Source of the DNA: Halieaceae bacterium
GTDB lineage: Bacteria > Pseudomonadota > Gammaproteobacteria > Pseudomonadales > Halieaceae
Assembly (NCBI GenBank): GCA_011524755.1
Contig: WTJR01000115.1
Location: forward strand, 1-42,386
DNA length: 42,386 bases
Direction of reading: 5' to 3'
Of the stretch, positions 42,151 to 42,386 are shown piece after piece. The notes beneath the pieces are model-generated. The model was not told where the DNA came from. It ran no database searches and saw nothing but the letters and a program-made list of their open reading frames with translations. A program made the position numbers and the translations under genes. Within the stretch, counting starts at the first letter, position 1. Every line of letters starts with the position of its first letter.

Positions 42151-42227
42151 GGGCCCATAGCTCAGTTGGTTAGAGCAGTCGACTCATAATCGATTGGTCG
42201 TAGGTTCAAGTCCTACTGGGCCCACCA
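42151..42227 (+). tRNA. tRNA with CAU anticodon, probably tRNA-Ile2 (lysidine type)
   Basis: A complete 77-base cloverleaf with encoded CCA: acceptor GGGCCCA/TGGGCCC, D stem GCTC/GAGC, anticodon stem GTCGA/TCGAT with loop CTCATAA, T stem GTAGG/CCTAC with loop TTCAAGT. The anticodon is CAT. C4-G69 and C5-G68 in the acceptor stem and the ACTCATAATCG-TTGGTCG stretch resemble E. coli ileX rather than elongator tRNA-Met, so TilS would change the wobble C to lysidine for AUA decoding. ileX also lies near rpoD in E. coli. The alternative is elongator tRNA-Met. Confidence 0.9.
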
Positions 42228-42386
42228 CTTCACTTCGTTCGTGATGGACCGCATCGGACTATTCCAGCCCTCGCGAGACGCTCGGGCGTTCGCCCGGCGA
42301 CGAGCGATGCTCGCCGAAACCCCGGCCTCACCCTACTGGGCCCACCACTTCACTTCGTTCGTGATGGACCGCATCGGACTATTCCA
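42212..42386 (+). repeat. 120-bp tandem repeat containing the tRNA 3' end
   Basis: The segment 42212-42266, made of the last 16 bases of the tRNA (CCTACTGGGCCCACCA) plus 39 downstream bases, recurs exactly at 42332-42386, where the window ends. The period is 120 bases. The unit also holds two palindromes: CGGGCG-TT-CGCCCG (42283-42296) and CGAGC-GAT-GCTCG (42301-42313). Further copies may lie outside. The layout resembles the E. coli tyrT downstream repeats (rtT), which also carry tRNA 3' ends. No protein-coding frame is supported here. Confidence 0.85.

Noticed and set aside
1..42386. CRISPR arrays, insertion sequences, prophage genes or rRNA genes.
   Set aside because: No regularly spaced repeats beyond the tRNA-linked 120-bp unit, no transposase, integrase or phage structural genes, and no rRNA-like sequence were seen.

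Overview
The window comes from a Gammaproteobacterium, most likely a marine, Pseudomonas-related heterotroph or photoheterotroph. Evidence: the blocks dusB-fis, purH-purD, rpe-trpEGDC next to crp and an OsmC gene, lptD-surA-pdxA-ksgA-apaH, and rpsU-yqeY-dnaG-rpoD; MurU/AmgK peptidoglycan recycling; and Coq7. A BciB-like flavo-iron-sulfur reductase and several c-type cytochromes would fit the OM60/NOR5 (Halieaceae) group, but that placement is inference.

Layout. 1-3308 (+): DsbD cut by the window edge, a PCuAC copper chaperone and a DUF2333 protein. 3305-6512 (-): aroQ-accB-accC-prmA. 6757-11602 (+): dusB-fis, purH-purD and coq7. 11650-12850: an OsmC protein divergent from a crp/vfr gene that carries an in-frame TAG; a CRP-like site lies between them. 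12840-17458 (-): rpe-trpE-trpG-trpD-trpC, tightly packed. 17527-19229 (-): amgK-murU. 19393-27165 (+): lptD-surA-pdxA, then a two-gene AT-rich insert (patatin on the minus strand, H-NS-like on the plus strand), then ksgA-apaH and cca. 28281-29680 (-): tsaD-folB. 29818-34352 (+): rpsU-yqeY-dnaG-rpoD behind a near-consensus sigma70 promoter. 34383-34847 (-): a small Coq4-like protein.

The accessory part is 35141-41536 (+): cytochrome c4, a MauG/CcpA-type di-haem peroxidase, a beta-helix protein fused to a c-type cytochrome, a BciB-like reductase, a hotdog thioesterase and an Old Yellow Enzyme-type oxidoreductase. The first three carry signal peptides; the others look cytoplasmic. Spacing is very tight from the peroxidase to the BciB-like gene. 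A terminator-like hairpin sits between c4 and the peroxidase, inside the peroxidase signal-peptide codons. This is the best candidate for an undescribed redox system.

The window ends with a small lipoprotein gene (-) and a CAU-anticodon tRNA, probably tRNA-Ile2. The last 16 bases of the tRNA recur 120 bp downstream in a direct repeat that runs off the edge, an arrangement like the E. coli tyrT/rtT repeats.

Most of the window is housekeeping and syntenic. The unusual points are the crp nonsense codon, the patatin/H-NS insert, the redox cluster, the CCA enzyme without HD motifs and the tRNA-derived repeat.
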